A stretch of DNA of 64,000 nucleotides, taken from the NCBI RefSeq assembly GCF_008639165.1, contig NZ_CP029197.1:5522001-5586000 (forward strand). The letters run 5' to 3'. Source of the DNA: Streptomyces venezuelae ATCC 10712. Its GTDB lineage: Bacteria > Actinomycetota > Actinomycetes > Streptomycetales > Streptomycetaceae. Below, in pieces: positions 1-7,767 of this stretch. Numbering within the stretch: the first letter of the stretch is position 1; each line of letters begins with the position of its first letter. The notes beneath the pieces are model-generated. The model was not told the DNA's origin and searched no databases. It was given only the letters and a program-made list of their open reading frames with translations. A program made the position numbers and the translations under genes.

Positions 1-279
1 GACGTGCCGCACGCGATGCGGCTGTCCACCTCGGGCACCTTCGTGCACGGCAACTACTGGGCCCCGGCCAGCACCTTCGGCTCCTCCAACGTCAGCCACG
101 GCTGCGTCGGCCTCCAGGACGCGCGGGGCGCGGGCGACAGCTCGAAGCCGGCCGCCTGGTTCTACGACCGCTCGATCATCGGCGACGTGGTGGTCGTGAA
201 GAACTCGAAGGACAAGCAGATCAAGCCGGACAACGGCCTCAACGGCTGGAACATGGACTGGTCGGAGTGGATCAAGTAG
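1..279 (+). CDS. L,D-transpeptidase (YkuD), C-terminal part
   Basis: The gene enters from the left edge, so only its last 92 codons are visible. The segment carries the YkuD catalytic signature: a histidine in FVHGNYW, then SHGCVGL about 20 residues later, where the Cys is the nucleophile that forms the acyl-enzyme with the tetrapeptide stem. L,D-transpeptidases make 3-3 crosslinks in peptidoglycan on the outer face of the membrane. The tail ends with a short Trp-rich segment (WNMDWSEW), usual for actinobacterial members. A strong terminator hairpin follows about 20 bases after the stop. The N-terminal signal and Ig-like domains expected for the family lie outside the window. Confidence 0.9.
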   Translation, partial: DVPHAMRLSTSGTFVHGNYWAPASTFGSSNVSHGCVGLQDARGAGDSSKPAAWFYDRSIIGDVVVVKNSKDKQIKPDNGLNGWNMDWSEWIK

Positions 280-297
280 TCGTACGCGACTGAGCGC

Positions 298-336
298 GGG
301 GCCCGGTGCTGTGAGCAACAGCACCGGGCCCCTTGT
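298..336 (+). terminator. Rho-independent-type terminator
   Basis: A perfect 14-bp stem (298-311 with 319-332) and a 7-base loop are followed by a short T-rich stretch. It separates the L,D-transpeptidase from the crotonase gene. Confidence 0.85.
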
Positions 337-362
337 CGTTAACGGCCACTAACCTTCCTCCC

Positions 363-1130
363 ATGACTGTGAACCTCGAAGTCGCCGAAGGCGTCGGCAC
401 GATCCGCCTCGACCGCCCCCCGATGAACGCCCTGGACATCGCCACCCAGGACCGGCTGCGCGAGCTGGCCCAGGAGGCGACCGACCGCGACGACGTGCGG
501 GCCGTGGTCCTGTACGGCGGGGAGAAGGTGTTCGCGGCGGGCGCGGACATCAAGGAGATGCAGGTCATGGACCACGTGGCCATGGTCAAGCGCTCCCGCG
601 CGCTGCAGGAGGCCTTCACCGCCGTCGCCCGCATCCCCAAGCCGGTCGTCGCCGCCATCACCGGGTACGCCCTGGGCGGCGGCTGTGAGCTCGCGCTCTG
701 CGCCGACTACCGGATCGCCGCGGACAACGCCAAGCTGGGCCAGCCCGAGATCCTGCTCGGCCTGATCCCGGGGGCCGGCGGCACCCAGCGCCTCTCCCGG
801 CTCGTCGGCCCGTCCAGGGCCAAGGACCTGATCTTCACCGGCCGGATGGTCAAGGCCGACGAGGCCCTGACGCTGGGTCTGGTCGACCGGGTCGTCCCGG
901 CCGCCGAGGTCTACGAGCAGGCGCACGCCTGGGCCGCCAGGCTGGCGCAGGGCCCGGCGGTGGCGCTGCGGGCCGCGAAGGAGGCGGTCGACCAGGGTCT
1001 GGAGGCCGACATCGACACCGGTCTCGCCATCGAGCGCACCTGGTTCGCGGCCCTGTTCGCGACCGAGGACCGCGAGCGCGGGATGCGCAGCTTCGTCGAG
1101 GAGGGCCCGGGGAAGGCGAAGTTCGCCTGA
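363..1130 (+). CDS. Enoyl-CoA hydratase/isomerase family protein
   Basis: This 255-residue crotonase fold protein probably hydrates trans-2-enoyl-CoA in fatty acid or amino acid catabolism in the cytosol. The oxyanion-hole segments are visible: FAAGADIKEM near residue 60 and GYALGGGCELALCAD near residue 100. The second catalytic region, PEILLGLIPGAGGTQRL, follows near residue 130. Both conserved glutamates of true hydratases (in GGCE and in the PE segment) are present, so an active hydratase is likely. I chose ATG 363 because the protein then starts at the family's usual N-terminus; the upstream TTG at 333 lies beside the terminator and has no ribosome binding site. The physiological substrate cannot be read from the sequence. 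Confidence 0.9.
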   Translation: MTVNLEVAEGVGTIRLDRPPMNALDIATQDRLRELAQEATDRDDVRAVVLYGGEKVFAAGADIKEMQVMDHVAMVKRSRALQEAFTAVARIPKPVVAAITGYALGGGCELALCADYRIAADNAKLGQPEILLGLIPGAGGTQRLSRLVGPSRAKDLIFTGRMVKADEALTLGLVDRVVPAAEVYEQAHAWAARLAQGPAVALRAAKEAVDQGLEADIDTGLAIERTWFAALFATEDRERGMRSFVEEGPGKAKFA

Positions 1131-1198
1131 CCTGACGGTCGTCCCTTCGTGGGGGTCGATTCCGGCGGAACGGCCCCCGCGATCGGCTCCGTGCGGCC

Positions 1199-1717
1199 AT
1201 GATGGGGGGCATGGCGGGCCTGGAGGGTAGGGAACAACCGTGGCAGCGCGCGAGCGCCGCCGCAGCGCGGTGGTCACCGGCCGCGGATGACGAACAGGCC
1301 GCCGGCGCAGTGGAGTTGTACGGCAATCCGGCGGAGGAGGATGTCCGGCTGCCGTCCCGCCCGGAGTCCGCGTGGGTGGCCCGCAGGCTCACCCAGCACG
1401 TCGTGCTGCGGCAGTGGGGGCTCGGCCCGCAGATCGCCGAGCACGCGGTCCTCCTGGTCTCGGAGCTGGTCGGGAACGCGGTCCGGCACACCGGGGCCCG
1501 GGTCTTCGCGTTACGGCTCCAGCGGCGGCGCGGCTGGATCCGGATCGAGGTCCGGGACCCCTCGCGCGGGCTGCCCTGTCTGATGCCGGTGCACGAGCTG
1601 GACACCAGCGGCCGGGGGCTGTTCCTGGTGGACAAGCTCGCGGACCGGTGGGGCGTGGACCTGGCGCCGCGCGGCAAGACGACCTGGTTCGAGATGCGGG
1701 TCGGCGACCGGCCCTGA
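1199..1717 (+). CDS. ATP-binding protein, RsbW-like anti-sigma kinase type (HATPase_c)
   Basis: A 172-residue protein with a GHKL/HATPase fold. It has LLVSELVGNAVRHTG (N-box) near residue 85, a VRDPSRGLP stretch (G1-like), and SGRGLFLVDKLADRWGV (G2 box) near residue 135. Streptomyces carry many such stand-alone kinases that phosphorylate or sequester anti-sigma antagonists. About 50 residues before the domain are low-complexity and Ala-rich. ATG 1199 and ATG 1211 are both possible starts. No partner STAS protein or sigma factor is adjacent, so the target is unknown. A terminator follows. Confidence 0.85.
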   Translation: MMGGMAGLEGREQPWQRASAAAARWSPAADDEQAAGAVELYGNPAEEDVRLPSRPESAWVARRLTQHVVLRQWGLGPQIAEHAVLLVSELVGNAVRHTGARVFALRLQRRRGWIRIEVRDPSRGLPCLMPVHELDTSGRGLFLVDKLADRWGVDLAPRGKTTWFEMRVGDRP

Positions 1718-1741
1718 GGGGCGGCGACCGGCCCTGGAACG

Positions 1742-1788
1742 CACGGAAGCCCCCGTGTGCCGTGGTGTGGCACGTGGGGGCTTCCGTG
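1742..1788 (+). terminator. Terminator hairpin
   Basis: A long inverted repeat (about 20 bases per arm with two G-T wobbles, loop about 7) lies 25 bases after the stop of the ATPase gene. The outermost nine bases on each side pair perfectly. Confidence 0.8.
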
Positions 1789-2110
1789 TGATGCGCCGTG
1801 GACGGGGGGGTGTATCCACGGCCGCTGTGTCGACCTGGCCCGGGTCAATGGGGGTCGGTGTCTCCGACTATGGCAGACGGGTGGCCATACCGCCAAAAGT
1901 CCCTAGCGGGGCAAACTGCACCAAAAGCGGACACTTTAATAGTGAATCGTTGGTGACGTGTCGCACTCACCTTGCAAACAATGAATGACTATGCGGTTCG
2001 CGGCGTGTTTCCCGGGGTCGTCCGCATGCTGGACGCCGCCCGAAGGCCCGCAAACGTCCTGAATTGGCCTAATCGTAATAAATCGGGCAGCACTGCCTTT
2101 GAATGGTCGC
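1789..2110. other. Intergenic region, 322 bp, no gene recognised
   Basis: This stretch becomes distinctly AT-richer from about 1900 to 2100 than its surroundings, as is common for promoter regions. It holds two small inverted repeats (about 1796-1823 and 1870-1890). Short open frames across it lack ribosome binding sites and coding bias. It presumably carries the promoter for the lipoprotein pair downstream, but I cannot assign -35 and -10 boxes. Confidence 0.5.
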
Positions 2111-2875
2111 GTGAAGCCGACCGACCGCCGCGGAGCCCTCCGGGCCGGTGCGGCCGCCGCCCTCGCGGGAGCCCTCGCCACCGCCTGCGGCACGGCCCCC
2201 CGCCCCACCGCGCCCGCACCCCGGCACCCCGCCCCCGCGCCCCACGCGGCCCCCGCACCCCGGCGCCTGCCCGGACAGCCCGCCGAGATCGCCCACGGCC
2301 CCCGCGACCGGCCCCGGGTCGCCCTCACCTTCCACGGCCAGGGCGACCCCGCCCTCGCCCGGACCCTCCTCGGCCAGGCCGAGAAGGCCGGCGCCCGGGT
2401 CACCGTCCTCGCCGTCGGCAGCTGGCTCGACGCCCACCCCGACATGGCCCGCCGCATCCTCGACGGCGGACACGACCTCGGCAACCACACCCAGCACCAC
2501 ATCGACGTCAACGCCCTGACCGAGGACCGGGCCCTCGCCGAGATCGAGGCCTGCGCCACCCGGCTGCGCCGCCTCACCGGCTCCATCGGCACCTGGTTCC
2601 GGCCCTCCCGCACCCAGCACGCCGCCCCCACCGTGCTCCGCGCCGCCCGCCGCGCCGGATACCCGCACGTCCTCTCGTACGACGTCGACTCCCTCGACTT
2701 CACCTCGCCCGGCGCCACCGCCGTCGTCCGCAACGTCACCGGCCCGGTCCGGGCCGGCTCCGTCGTCAGCCTGCACTTCGGCTACCCGGACACCGCCGCC
2801 GCGCTGCCCCTCCTCCTCGCCGACCTCGACCGCCGCGGCCTGCGCGCGGTCACCACCACGGAGCTGCTGACCTGA
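2111..2875 (+). CDS. Polysaccharide deacetylase-like lipoprotein (NodB fold, altered motif 1)
   Basis: A 254-residue protein starting at GTG 2111. It has a twin-arginine-containing signal segment and a Cys at residue 26 (LATAC) that could be lipidated, although the lipobox is not ideal. The NodB-type core shows GHDLGNHTQHH (the metal-binding HTxxH motif) and WFRPSRT (motif 3). Motif 1, normally TFDDG with the catalytic-base and metal aspartates, reads LTFHGQGDP here. It may therefore be a distinct subfamily or bind rather than cleave glycans. Its stop overlaps the start of the next lipoprotein gene by one base, indicating co-translation with the beta-propeller. It acts outside the membrane. 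Confidence 0.8.
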   Translation: MKPTDRRGALRAGAAAALAGALATACGTAPRPTAPAPRHPAPAPHAAPAPRRLPGQPAEIAHGPRDRPRVALTFHGQGDPALARTLLGQAEKAGARVTVLAVGSWLDAHPDMARRILDGGHDLGNHTQHHIDVNALTEDRALAEIEACATRLRRLTGSIGTWFRPSRTQHAAPTVLRAARRAGYPHVLSYDVDSLDFTSPGATAVVRNVTGPVRAGSVVSLHFGYPDTAAALPLLLADLDRRGLRAVTTTELLT

Positions 2876-4083
2876 TGGCACACCGCACGCAGACCCCCAC
2901 GCGCAGCCGCCTCACGAGGAGGAGCCGGACCCTCCTCGCCGCCGCCCTCCTCACCGCGCTCGCCGGCTGCGGCGGCGGGGACCCGGGCGACGGCGCCGCC
3001 CCCGTGAAGGAGGCCGCCGTCCCCGCCGTGCCCAAGCGGGCCGTGGCGCCCGCCGGGCTCCCCGGGATGCCGCCGCTCCTCGACCCGAACGACGTCTACG
3101 CCGCCGACCGGCCGAACCAGCTCTCCCCGGTGGTCAGGAACTTCCCCTCCCGGGTCTACGTCCCCAACACCAACTCCAACACCGTCTCCGTCATCGACCC
3201 GGCCACCTACCAGGTCGTCGAGACCATCCGCGTCGGCATCCAGCCCCAGCACGTGGTGCCCTCCTGGGACATGAAGACCCTCTGGGTCAACAACAACCGG
3301 GGCCACACCCTCACCCCCATCGACCCCGCCACCGGCGTCGCGGGCAAGCCCGTCGAGGTCCACGACCCGTACAACCTCTACTTCACGCCCAACGGCAAGT
3401 ACGCGATCGTGATGGCCTCGCTCGACCGCGAGCTGGTCTTCCGCGACCCGCACACGATGGAACGGAAGAAGACCGTCCCGGTCAGCTGCTACGGCGTCAA
3501 CCACGCCGACTTCTCCGCCGACGGACGCTACTTCGTCGTCTCCTGCGAGTTCTCCGGCGAGCTGCTCAAGGTCGACACCGAGAAGATGGAGGTCATCGGC
3601 CAGCAGAAGCTGCCCTTCGAGGGAGCCATGCCGCAGGACGTGAAGATCTCCCCGGACGGCAAGACCTTCTACGTCGCCGACATGATGGCCCACGGCATGT
3701 GGGTCCTGGACGGCGAGAAGTTCACCACCCCCACCCTGCTGCCCACCGGCAAGGGCTGCCACGGCCTCTACATCAGCCGGGACTCCCGCGAGATGTACGT
3801 GCCCAACCGCGGCGAGGGCTCGATCTCCGTCTTCGACTTCGCGCAGAACAAGCTGACCAAGAAGTGGTGGCTGCCGGACGGCGGCTCCCCGGACATGGGC
3901 GGCGTCTCCGCCGACGGAAAGGTCCTCTGGCTCTCCGGCCGCTACGACTCCGAGGTCTACGCGATCGACACCGCCAGCGGGAAGCAGCTCGCCCGCATCC
4001 CCGTCGGCGGCGGCCCCCACGGCCTCGCCGTGTATCCGCAGCCCGGCCGCTACTCGCTCGGCCACACGGGGATCTTCCGCTGA
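2875..4083 (+). CDS. YVTN/YncE-family beta-propeller lipoprotein
   Basis: A 402-residue secreted protein. A signal peptide ends in LAGC with the lipidated Cys at residue 32. A Pro/Ala linker follows, then repeated blades of the form SRVYVPNTNSNTVSVIDPATYQVV and GKTFYVADMMAHGMWVLDGEKF, typical of YVTN-repeat seven-bladed propellers. Such proteins act as extracytoplasmic binding scaffolds; no catalytic residue can be named. It is translationally coupled to the deacetylase-like lipoprotein, so the two probably act together on the cell wall. ATG 2875 overlaps the upstream TGA. Confidence 0.85.
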   Translation: MAHRTQTPTRSRLTRRSRTLLAAALLTALAGCGGGDPGDGAAPVKEAAVPAVPKRAVAPAGLPGMPPLLDPNDVYAADRPNQLSPVVRNFPSRVYVPNTNSNTVSVIDPATYQVVETIRVGIQPQHVVPSWDMKTLWVNNNRGHTLTPIDPATGVAGKPVEVHDPYNLYFTPNGKYAIVMASLDRELVFRDPHTMERKKTVPVSCYGVNHADFSADGRYFVVSCEFSGELLKVDTEKMEVIGQQKLPFEGAMPQDVKISPDGKTFYVADMMAHGMWVLDGEKFTTPTLLPTGKGCHGLYISRDSREMYVPNRGEGSISVFDFAQNKLTKKWWLPDGGSPDMGGVSADGKVLWLSGRYDSEVYAIDTASGKQLARIPVGGGPHGLAVYPQPGRYSLGHTGIFR

Positions 4084-4181
4084 CCGCCCCGGGGCCGGAC
4101 CGGCCGTACCCCTCTCGGGCGGCCCCACCGGGCCAGCTAATCTGACCCCCGTCAGAGAAGCACCAAGAAGGGGCGGAAGCA

Positions 4182-4397
4182 GTGGCGGACATCGAGTCGG
4201 CACGTACGGCATTCAACCGGTACGACGTGGACGGCGACGGCTTCATCACCGCCGCGGAGTACAAGAGCGTCATGGCGCAGCTCGGCGACTTCAACGTCAC
4301 CGAGACGGTCGCCGAGGCCCTCATCAAGCAGCGCGACGACAACGGTGACGGCCGGCTGTCCTGGGACGAGTTCTGGTCCCACCTCAGCAAGGCCTGA
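4182..4397 (+). CDS. Small EF-hand calcium-binding protein
   Basis: A 71-residue calmodulin-like protein with two EF-hand loops: DVDGDGFITAAE (about residues 15-26) and DDNGDGRLSWDE (about 51-62). Both have the full set of calcium ligands at loop positions 1, 3, 5 and 12. It resembles the two-hand CalD/CabB-type proteins of streptomycetes, which are thought to buffer or sense calcium. GTG 4182 is preceded by a purine-rich AAGAAGGGG. It is monocistronic, with a terminator just downstream. Confidence 0.9.
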   Translation: MADIESARTAFNRYDVDGDGFITAAEYKSVMAQLGDFNVTETVAEALIKQRDDNGDGRLSWDEFWSHLSKA

Positions 4398-4406
4398 TCC
4401 GCCCGC

Positions 4407-4445
4407 CCGGACGGGCGGCGCAACGCTGAGTTGCCGCCCGTCCGG
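4407..4445 (+). terminator. Terminator hairpin
   Basis: A 12-bp stem continues through a two-base bulge into four more pairs around a 5-base loop, 10 bases after the EF-hand stop codon. Confidence 0.75.
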
Positions 4446-4465
4446 GGCTCGGTGACGATCGTCCG

Positions 4466-5374
4466 GTGACGCTTCCCGGACCTTTCGGTACCCCGAGCCG
4501 TCCGACGGCGGCGATCCTCGCCGCCGTCGCCGTCCTCGTCGTCGCCCTGCTGGGCGCCGGCCTCGCGCAGACGGGCACGGACGAGCTCCGCATACCCGCG
4601 GCGGGCACCACCACGCTGCTGCGGCTCCTCGTGTTCACCGGTCTGGCCGTGCACACCGGCGAGATCGCCGGCCGCCGGCTCGCCGGCGAAGGCCCCCGGC
4701 CGCGCTCCTGGTCCGTCCCCGCCGCCCTGCTCGCCGCGGCCGCCTCGGCCGGACTCCTGCTGCTCTTCACCGCCGTCAGCGGACTGAGCCCGAGCGTCGT
4801 GTACGGGCTCCGCGAGGGCCGTCTCGTCCTCGTCTCGGCCAACGCCTTCGTCCTCGCCGCCCTCTGCGCCGCCTCCCGGCACCCCGCGCTCGCCGCCCTG
4901 CCGCTCGCCGTCGCCGCCGGAGCCGAGGCCCTGCGCGCCCACCCCGAGACCCACCAGCCGCTCCTCGGCACCTCCCTCACCCTGGTCCACCTCACCGCAG
5001 CCTCGCTCTGGACCGGCACCCTGCTGTACGTGCTCCGCACCATGCGGCTGCGCGGCGGCGGACGGGACGTCCTCCTCCGGTACGCCCGGATGGCCGCCTT
5101 CGTATACGCCGCCCTCGTGCTCACCGGCACCGCCACCACCCTGCGCAAGCTCCCCCTCGACGCGGTCCTGGGCACCGCCTACGGCCGGGTCCTGCTGGTC
5201 AAACTGGTGCTGTTCGGCGGGGTCAGCCTGCTGGCGCTGGCCGCCCGGGGGCGGCTGCTCTCCGGCGGGAACGCGCAGCCACCGGCCCGGGTGGAGCTGT
5301 CCGTCCTCGCCGCGATCGTGGTCGTCTCGGCGCTGCTGACCGTGGTGCCCGATCCGCACGGGCCCGTTCCCTGA
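4466..5374 (+). CDS. CopD-family integral membrane protein
   Basis: A 302-residue protein with about eight hydrophobic helices. The central and C-terminal part fits the CopD domain (helices around LTLVHLTAASLWTGTLLYVLR and VLLVKLVLFGGVSLLALAARGR). CopD proteins take part in copper import or homeostasis, usually with the secreted copper-binding CopC. No CopC-like domain is seen here, so the copper role is inferred from the family only. Start GTG 4466 lies in a GTG-rich stretch; a GTG at 4452 is an alternative. Confidence 0.75.
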   Translation: MTLPGPFGTPSRPTAAILAAVAVLVVALLGAGLAQTGTDELRIPAAGTTTLLRLLVFTGLAVHTGEIAGRRLAGEGPRPRSWSVPAALLAAAASAGLLLLFTAVSGLSPSVVYGLREGRLVLVSANAFVLAALCAASRHPALAALPLAVAAGAEALRAHPETHQPLLGTSLTLVHLTAASLWTGTLLYVLRTMRLRGGGRDVLLRYARMAAFVYAALVLTGTATTLRKLPLDAVLGTAYGRVLLVKLVLFGGVSLLALAARGRLLSGGNAQPPARVELSVLAAIVVVSALLTVVPDPHGPVP

Positions 5375-5749
5375 GCCTCCCCGCGCCGCCGCCCGCGCGC
5401 CCGCTCCCCGCCGGGCCGGCGCCCGGCGGCCGTCCCGTGCCGCCGGCAACTCGCTGCACCATGTGCCCGTGGCCGGATCGCGGCCCGGCGCGCGACTGAC
5501 AGGTGCGCGCCTCCCACCTGGCCTTTTGGCCGGAAGAAGGGGGTCCGCTCGGAGCGTGCCTCCGCTTTTCCCGCAGGTCGTGAGGCAGCTCGTTGCCAGG
5601 CAGCTTCCTGGCCTGTCCGGAAGCGGACAGTCGGGGCCCACCGGTGATTTCCTCTAGGTGTGCGGCCGGGAAGGCTGAAAACTCACCGGCCGTAAGGAAC
5701 CGCTGACACCTGTACGCCGCACCCGTACAGCAACGAAACGGAGACCTCC
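5375..5749. other. Intergenic region, 375 bp, no convincing gene
   Basis: It is very GC-rich at first and more mixed from about 5560. A perfect small hairpin (5613-5619 with 5624-5630, GAAG loop) sits in the middle. A 64-codon open frame (5463-5657) has no ribosome binding site and no recognisable product. The last 100 bases presumably contain the promoter of the small secreted protein. Confidence 0.5.
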
Positions 5750-6010
5750 ATGTCTTGTCGCTCGCGCCGCGCCAGCAGTGTCCTCGCCGCCGTCGCCGCC
5801 ACCTTCCTCGGCGGACTGCTGATGGCCGCCCCGGCCGAGGCCGCCCCCGCCGCCCCGCACGCCGTCACCCAGGCCGCCGACGACTTCGTCTGGCCGACGC
5901 CGCCGCACCCGCAGCTGCCGGACTTCCCCTGCGTCCGCCCGCTGCCCGGACTGCCCTGCATCACCGAGATCCCGGACGACTTCGTCTGGCCCGTCGCCCC
6001 GAGGGACTGA
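5750..6010 (+). CDS. Small secreted peptide with duplicated DDFVWP motif
   Basis: An 86-residue precursor. A clear Sec signal peptide (charged SCRSRR, hydrophobic core, cleavage after AEA near residue 31) leaves a mature peptide of about 54 residues. The mature part is symmetrical: ADDFVWPTPP at the start and DDFVWPVAPRD at the end flank a Pro-rich centre with two cysteines (FPCVRPLPGLPC) that could form a disulphide. I do not recognise a family. It has a GGAG ribosome binding site. It faces the LuxR-type regulator gene convergently, at the left edge of the biosynthetic region. It could be an extracellular signal or a structural peptide; neither is shown. Confidence 0.75.
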   Translation: MSCRSRRASSVLAAVAATFLGGLLMAAPAEAAPAAPHAVTQAADDFVWPTPPHPQLPDFPCVRPLPGLPCITEIPDDFVWPVAPRD

Positions 6011-6053
6011 CCCCCATGCACGCCACGACCGCCGCCACGGCCGCCGCACCCCT

Positions 6054-7037
6054 TCAGATCCACTCCCGGCGGGTCGCCTGCACCCCCGCCTCGAACCGGC
6101 TGGACGCACCGAGCCGCTCCATCAGGTCGGCCACGATCCGCCGCTCCGTCCGCACCCCGATGCCCAGCGCACGCGCCACGGCCTCGTCGGTGAGACCACT
6201 GGCCAGAAGCTGGAGCAGCTTGCGCTCCTGCGGGGTCAGCCCGCCCGGCAGGGCGTCCCCGGGACCGTCCAGCGGGGAGGCGTGCTCCCAGTAGGCCTCG
6301 AACAGGGCGCGCATGGCCAGGACCACCGGCTGGCTGCTGAACAGCAGCGCGGACGGACGGGCCTGACCCGGCAGCCCGGCGACCACCGCCGCCGCCGTGT
6401 CCACGATGAGCAGCCGCATCGGAAGGGTCGGCGAGGTACGGATCTCGCTGCCGCGCTCCGCCATCCACTGGGCGTGCGCCCGGGTGACCCGGTCACCCGC
6501 GACGCTGTCCAGATAGATGGTCCGGAAGCGGACGCCCCGCTCCATCGCCCGCTCGTTCAGCGGCCGGCCGGCCTCGACGGACTCCTCCGTGAGGGCCTTG
6601 CCGGGATGGAAGGCCAGCGACTCGGCCGTACAGGACTCGGCGAGGGCTTCGAGCCGGGTGCGGATGTCGTCGACGTTGTCGAGGTGCTCCGCCCCGTCCA
6701 GACCGCCCGACCGGCCCGAGGCCGTGTACTCGGCCGCGAGCGCGGCCAGGGCGGCACGATTCTGCTCGATCCGCTGCTGCCGCGAGGCGAGTTCGCGCTC
6801 CTCCCGCTGGAGCAGCACCTTCAGACCGAGCGACGGGTTCACCGCGCGCATCCGGCCCGGGGTGTCCCGGGACGGCGCGAGCAGCGACAGGCGCGTCAGC
6901 AGGTCGAGCGCCTCCGTCACCTGCTCGGTCGTACAACTCAGCAGCTTCGCCAGGCGTTCCGGATCGTGCTCCTTGTGGAACAGGATCGCGCGGTACACGC
7001 CCAGCGTGTGCTGATCGAGTGACGAGACCTCGTCCAC
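6054..7037 (-). CDS. LuxR-family transcriptional regulator with TrmB-like N-terminal HTH
   Basis: A 327-residue regulator. Residues about 5-75 form a winged-helix (TrmB-like) region (LDQHTLGVYRAILFHKEHDPERLAKLL). A short coiled segment (about 75-110) follows, then a central ligand/PLD-like region. The C-terminal LuxR helix-turn-helix reads LTPQERKLLQLLASGLTDEAVARALGIGVRT. I chose GTG 7037 because GGGGGA sits eight bases upstream; a longer frame to 7142 exists but lacks such a site. It is transcribed divergently from the SDR-like gene. Regulators of this build are common pathway-specific switches in Streptomyces secondary-metabolite clusters, so it may control the RiPP/AHBA genes. Confidence 0.85.
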   Translation of the reverse strand: MDEVSSLDQHTLGVYRAILFHKEHDPERLAKLLSCTTEQVTEALDLLTRLSLLAPSRDTPGRMRAVNPSLGLKVLLQREERELASRQQRIEQNRAALAALAAEYTASGRSGGLDGAEHLDNVDDIRTRLEALAESCTAESLAFHPGKALTEESVEAGRPLNERAMERGVRFRTIYLDSVAGDRVTRAHAQWMAERGSEIRTSPTLPMRLLIVDTAAAVVAGLPGQARPSALLFSSQPVVLAMRALFEAYWEHASPLDGPGDALPGGLTPQERKLLQLLASGLTDEAVARALGIGVRTERRIVADLMERLGASSRFEAGVQATRREWI

Positions 7038-7189
7038 GTGGTGTCCCCCAACGGTCGTACCGCCCCCGGCCCGGTCCGGCGCGGAGAGCTCAGAACCGGA
7101 TCTCCCGCCCCGCCGCGGAGCCATCCCATTCACACCATTCACACGATCAGCACGCTACCCGCTCGACGATCTCCTTGAAAGGCGTTCCC
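7038..7189. promoter_or_regulatory. Divergent promoter region
   Basis: These 152 bp lie between the LuxR-type regulator (minus) and the SDR-like gene (plus). Both start codons have ribosome binding sites at the edges (GGGGGA and AAAGG). The actual promoter boxes cannot be assigned. Confidence 0.45.
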
Positions 7190-7717
7190 GTGCTCCAGAC
7201 CGGTTCCTCCCCGCCGCGGCTCGACGGGCTCGTCGTCCTCGTCGTCGACGCCACCACCGGCGTCGGCCGCGAGCTCACGACCCGCCTGAGCGCCGCCGGC
7301 GCGCTCGTCGCCGTCGTCGGAGCCGGCCACCCGGACCGCGCGGACGACGCCGCCACCAACGCGGCCTTCCTCTGCAAGGCGCTCACCGACGCCGGACTCG
7401 TGGCCCTGCCGTACCGGATCGACGTCCGCGACCCGGCCGAGGCCGGCCGGCTGCCCGGCCAGATCGCCGACGACGCCGGCCCGGTCCACGCCGCGGTCGT
7501 CGTCCTGCCGCCGCCGGACTCCACCGCGGAACTGCTGCGCGCCTTCCGCGCCGTGTCCGCCGCCCTCGCGGCCGCGCTGCCGCCCGGCGCCCGGCACATC
7601 GAGCGCGCGCCCGCCGCCCCGGCCGAACCGGGCGGGACGACGGCCGAGGACCGCACCTGGATCCGCGACGTCGTCGACCGCCTCGCCGTCGACGCGGCGC
7701 GGGCGACAAGCCGCTGA
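7190..7717 (+). CDS. Truncated short-chain dehydrogenase-like protein
   Basis: A 175-residue Rossmann-type protein. The N-terminal beta-alpha-beta (LVVLVVDATTGVGRELTTRLSAAGALVAVVG) is close to the SDR glycine motif. A segment equivalent to the second half of the NAD-binding domain follows (PYRIDVRDPAEAGRLPGQIADDAGPVHAAVV). The usual catalytic YxxxK is absent and the protein is about 70 residues shorter than classical SDRs. It may therefore be non-catalytic or a remnant. GTG 7190 has AAAGG at good spacing. The gene precedes the pseudo-receiver regulator by 50 bases and may be co-transcribed with it. Confidence 0.65.
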   Translation: MLQTGSSPPRLDGLVVLVVDATTGVGRELTTRLSAAGALVAVVGAGHPDRADDAATNAAFLCKALTDAGLVALPYRIDVRDPAEAGRLPGQIADDAGPVHAAVVVLPPPDSTAELLRAFRAVSAALAAALPPGARHIERAPAAPAEPGGTTAEDRTWIRDVVDRLAVDAARATSR

Positions 7718-7767
7718 CCGGCGGCCCGAGAGGGCCGCCGCCACAGAAGTCACCACGGGGGAGAGAG

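Noticed and set aside
3773..5641. 622-codon minus-strand open frame over the propeller, EF-hand and CopD genes
   Set aside because: It crosses two terminators and three well-supported plus-strand genes and shows only low-complexity Gly/Glu/Arg sequence.
5463..5657. Possible 64-codon gene in the 5.4-5.7 kb gap
   Set aside because: No ribosome binding site, no signal peptide or domain, and composition no different from noncoding flanks.
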